Shown: positions 4,971 through 5,312 of the stretch, in pieces | Layout: every line of letters begins with the position of its first letter | Numbering within the stretch: position 1 is the first letter of the stretch | Source: Planctomycetota bacterium | GTDB lineage: Bacteria > Planctomycetota > Phycisphaerae > Sedimentisphaerales > Anaerobacaceae | Assembly: GCA_003644295.1 (NCBI GenBank) | Contig: QNBZ01000115.1 | Coordinates: forward strand, 1 to 5,312 | Direction of reading: 5' to 3' | DNA length: 5,312 nt | Notes under the pieces: model-generated | The model's input: only the letters and a program-made list of their open reading frames with translations | The model's database searches: none | What the model was told of the DNA's origin: nothing | Program-made: the position numbers and the translations under genes

Positions 4971-5312
4971 ATGCGCGGATTTTGGGCGGTATTTAAGAGG
5001 GAGTTAAAATCGTATTTCACAACGCCTTTGGCGTATGTATTTCTTGTTGTTTTCCTATTCTTTTCGGGATACCTGACCTTCAGGCAGGGATTCTTCGAGG
5101 CAAGGCAGGCGGATATGCGGGCGTTCTTTATGAATTTGCCGTTACTGTTTGTTTTTATGGTGCCGGCCACGGCTATGCGTCTCTGGGCTGAAGAGCGAAA
5201 GGTCGGCTCAATTGAACTGCTCTTTACCCTGCCGATTACGATAACGCAGGCGGTTCTGGGAAAGTTCTTTGCCGCCTGGCTTTTCCTTGCGATTGCATTG
5301 GTGCTGACCTTC
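4971..5312 (+). CDS. ABC-2-type transporter permease, GldF-like (partial, runs off the right edge)
   Basis: This is the N-terminal 114 codons of an integral membrane permease that partners the ATPase just upstream. The cytoplasmic amphipathic start MRGFWAVFKRELKSYFTTP is followed by hydrophobic segments at about 20-37, 52-70 and 95-114, the last running to the window edge. Between the second and third lies the conserved cytoplasmic motif MRLWAEERKVGSIELL (69-84) followed by TLPIT, characteristic of ABC-2 permeases of the GldF group. The ATG at 4971 follows a good Shine-Dalgarno and sits 9 bp after the ATPase stop. No stop codon occurs before base 5312, so the gene is simply cut by the window and not broken. 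In GldF-like operons the next gene is often a GldG-like auxiliary protein, so one may lie just to the right; this is a prediction. Confidence 0.9.
   Translation, partial: MRGFWAVFKRELKSYFTTPLAYVFLVVFLFFSGYLTFRQGFFEARQADMRAFFMNLPLLFVFMVPATAMRLWAEERKVGSIELLFTLPITITQAVLGKFFAAWLFLAIALVLTF

Overview
The window reads as bacterial chromosome of moderate GC with short, AT-rich spacers. Three genes on the minus strand (uroD-like, purF, purM, in transcription order) diverge from at least two genes on the plus strand, an ABC transporter ATPase and its permease, which runs off the right edge. I see no mobile element, CRISPR array, tRNA or rRNA. A tentative placement is Planctomycetota, perhaps a Phycisphaerae/Sedimentisphaerales-like lineage. 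The grounds are the protein style, the GldA/GldF-like ABC pair, a large uroporphyrinogen-decarboxylase-family protein, and three minus-strand genes without an obvious Shine-Dalgarno. This is inference from pattern memory and was not checked by a search.

Layout. Bases 1-225 are non-coding or the tail of an unseen gene and begin with a 7-bp tandem repeat. purM (226-1263, minus) and purF (1285-2718, minus) are complete and have the expected lengths and catalytic residues. They encode step 5 and step 1 of de novo IMP synthesis. Upstream of purF by 35 bp, and co-directional, is a URO-D/MtaA-like protein (2754 to 4019 or 4079, minus) whose His/Cys pattern points to metal or corrinoid methyl-transfer chemistry rather than heme synthesis. 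The divergent intergenic region (about 4020-4241) holds a plausible promoter in each direction, a 10-bp perfect palindrome and an inverted repeat. On the right, a complete ABC ATPase (4242-4961) is followed after 9 bp by an ABC-2 permease whose first 114 codons are in the window. Both of these have good Shine-Dalgarno sites.

Function. The left block probably forms one transcript that couples a one-carbon/corrinoid-type enzyme of unknown substrate to purine synthesis. The right block begins an ABC-2 exporter operon of the GldA-GldF type.

The least expected signal is a set of three short tracts with 7-bp periodicity and about three units each (39-61, 610-633, 1264-1284). One lies beyond purM, one lies inside the purM coding sequence in a variable loop, and one fills the purF-purM gap exactly. 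They resemble in form the heptanucleotide STRR repeats known from heterocystous cyanobacteria, but their unit sequences differ. I found no complete novel defence or mobile system here.
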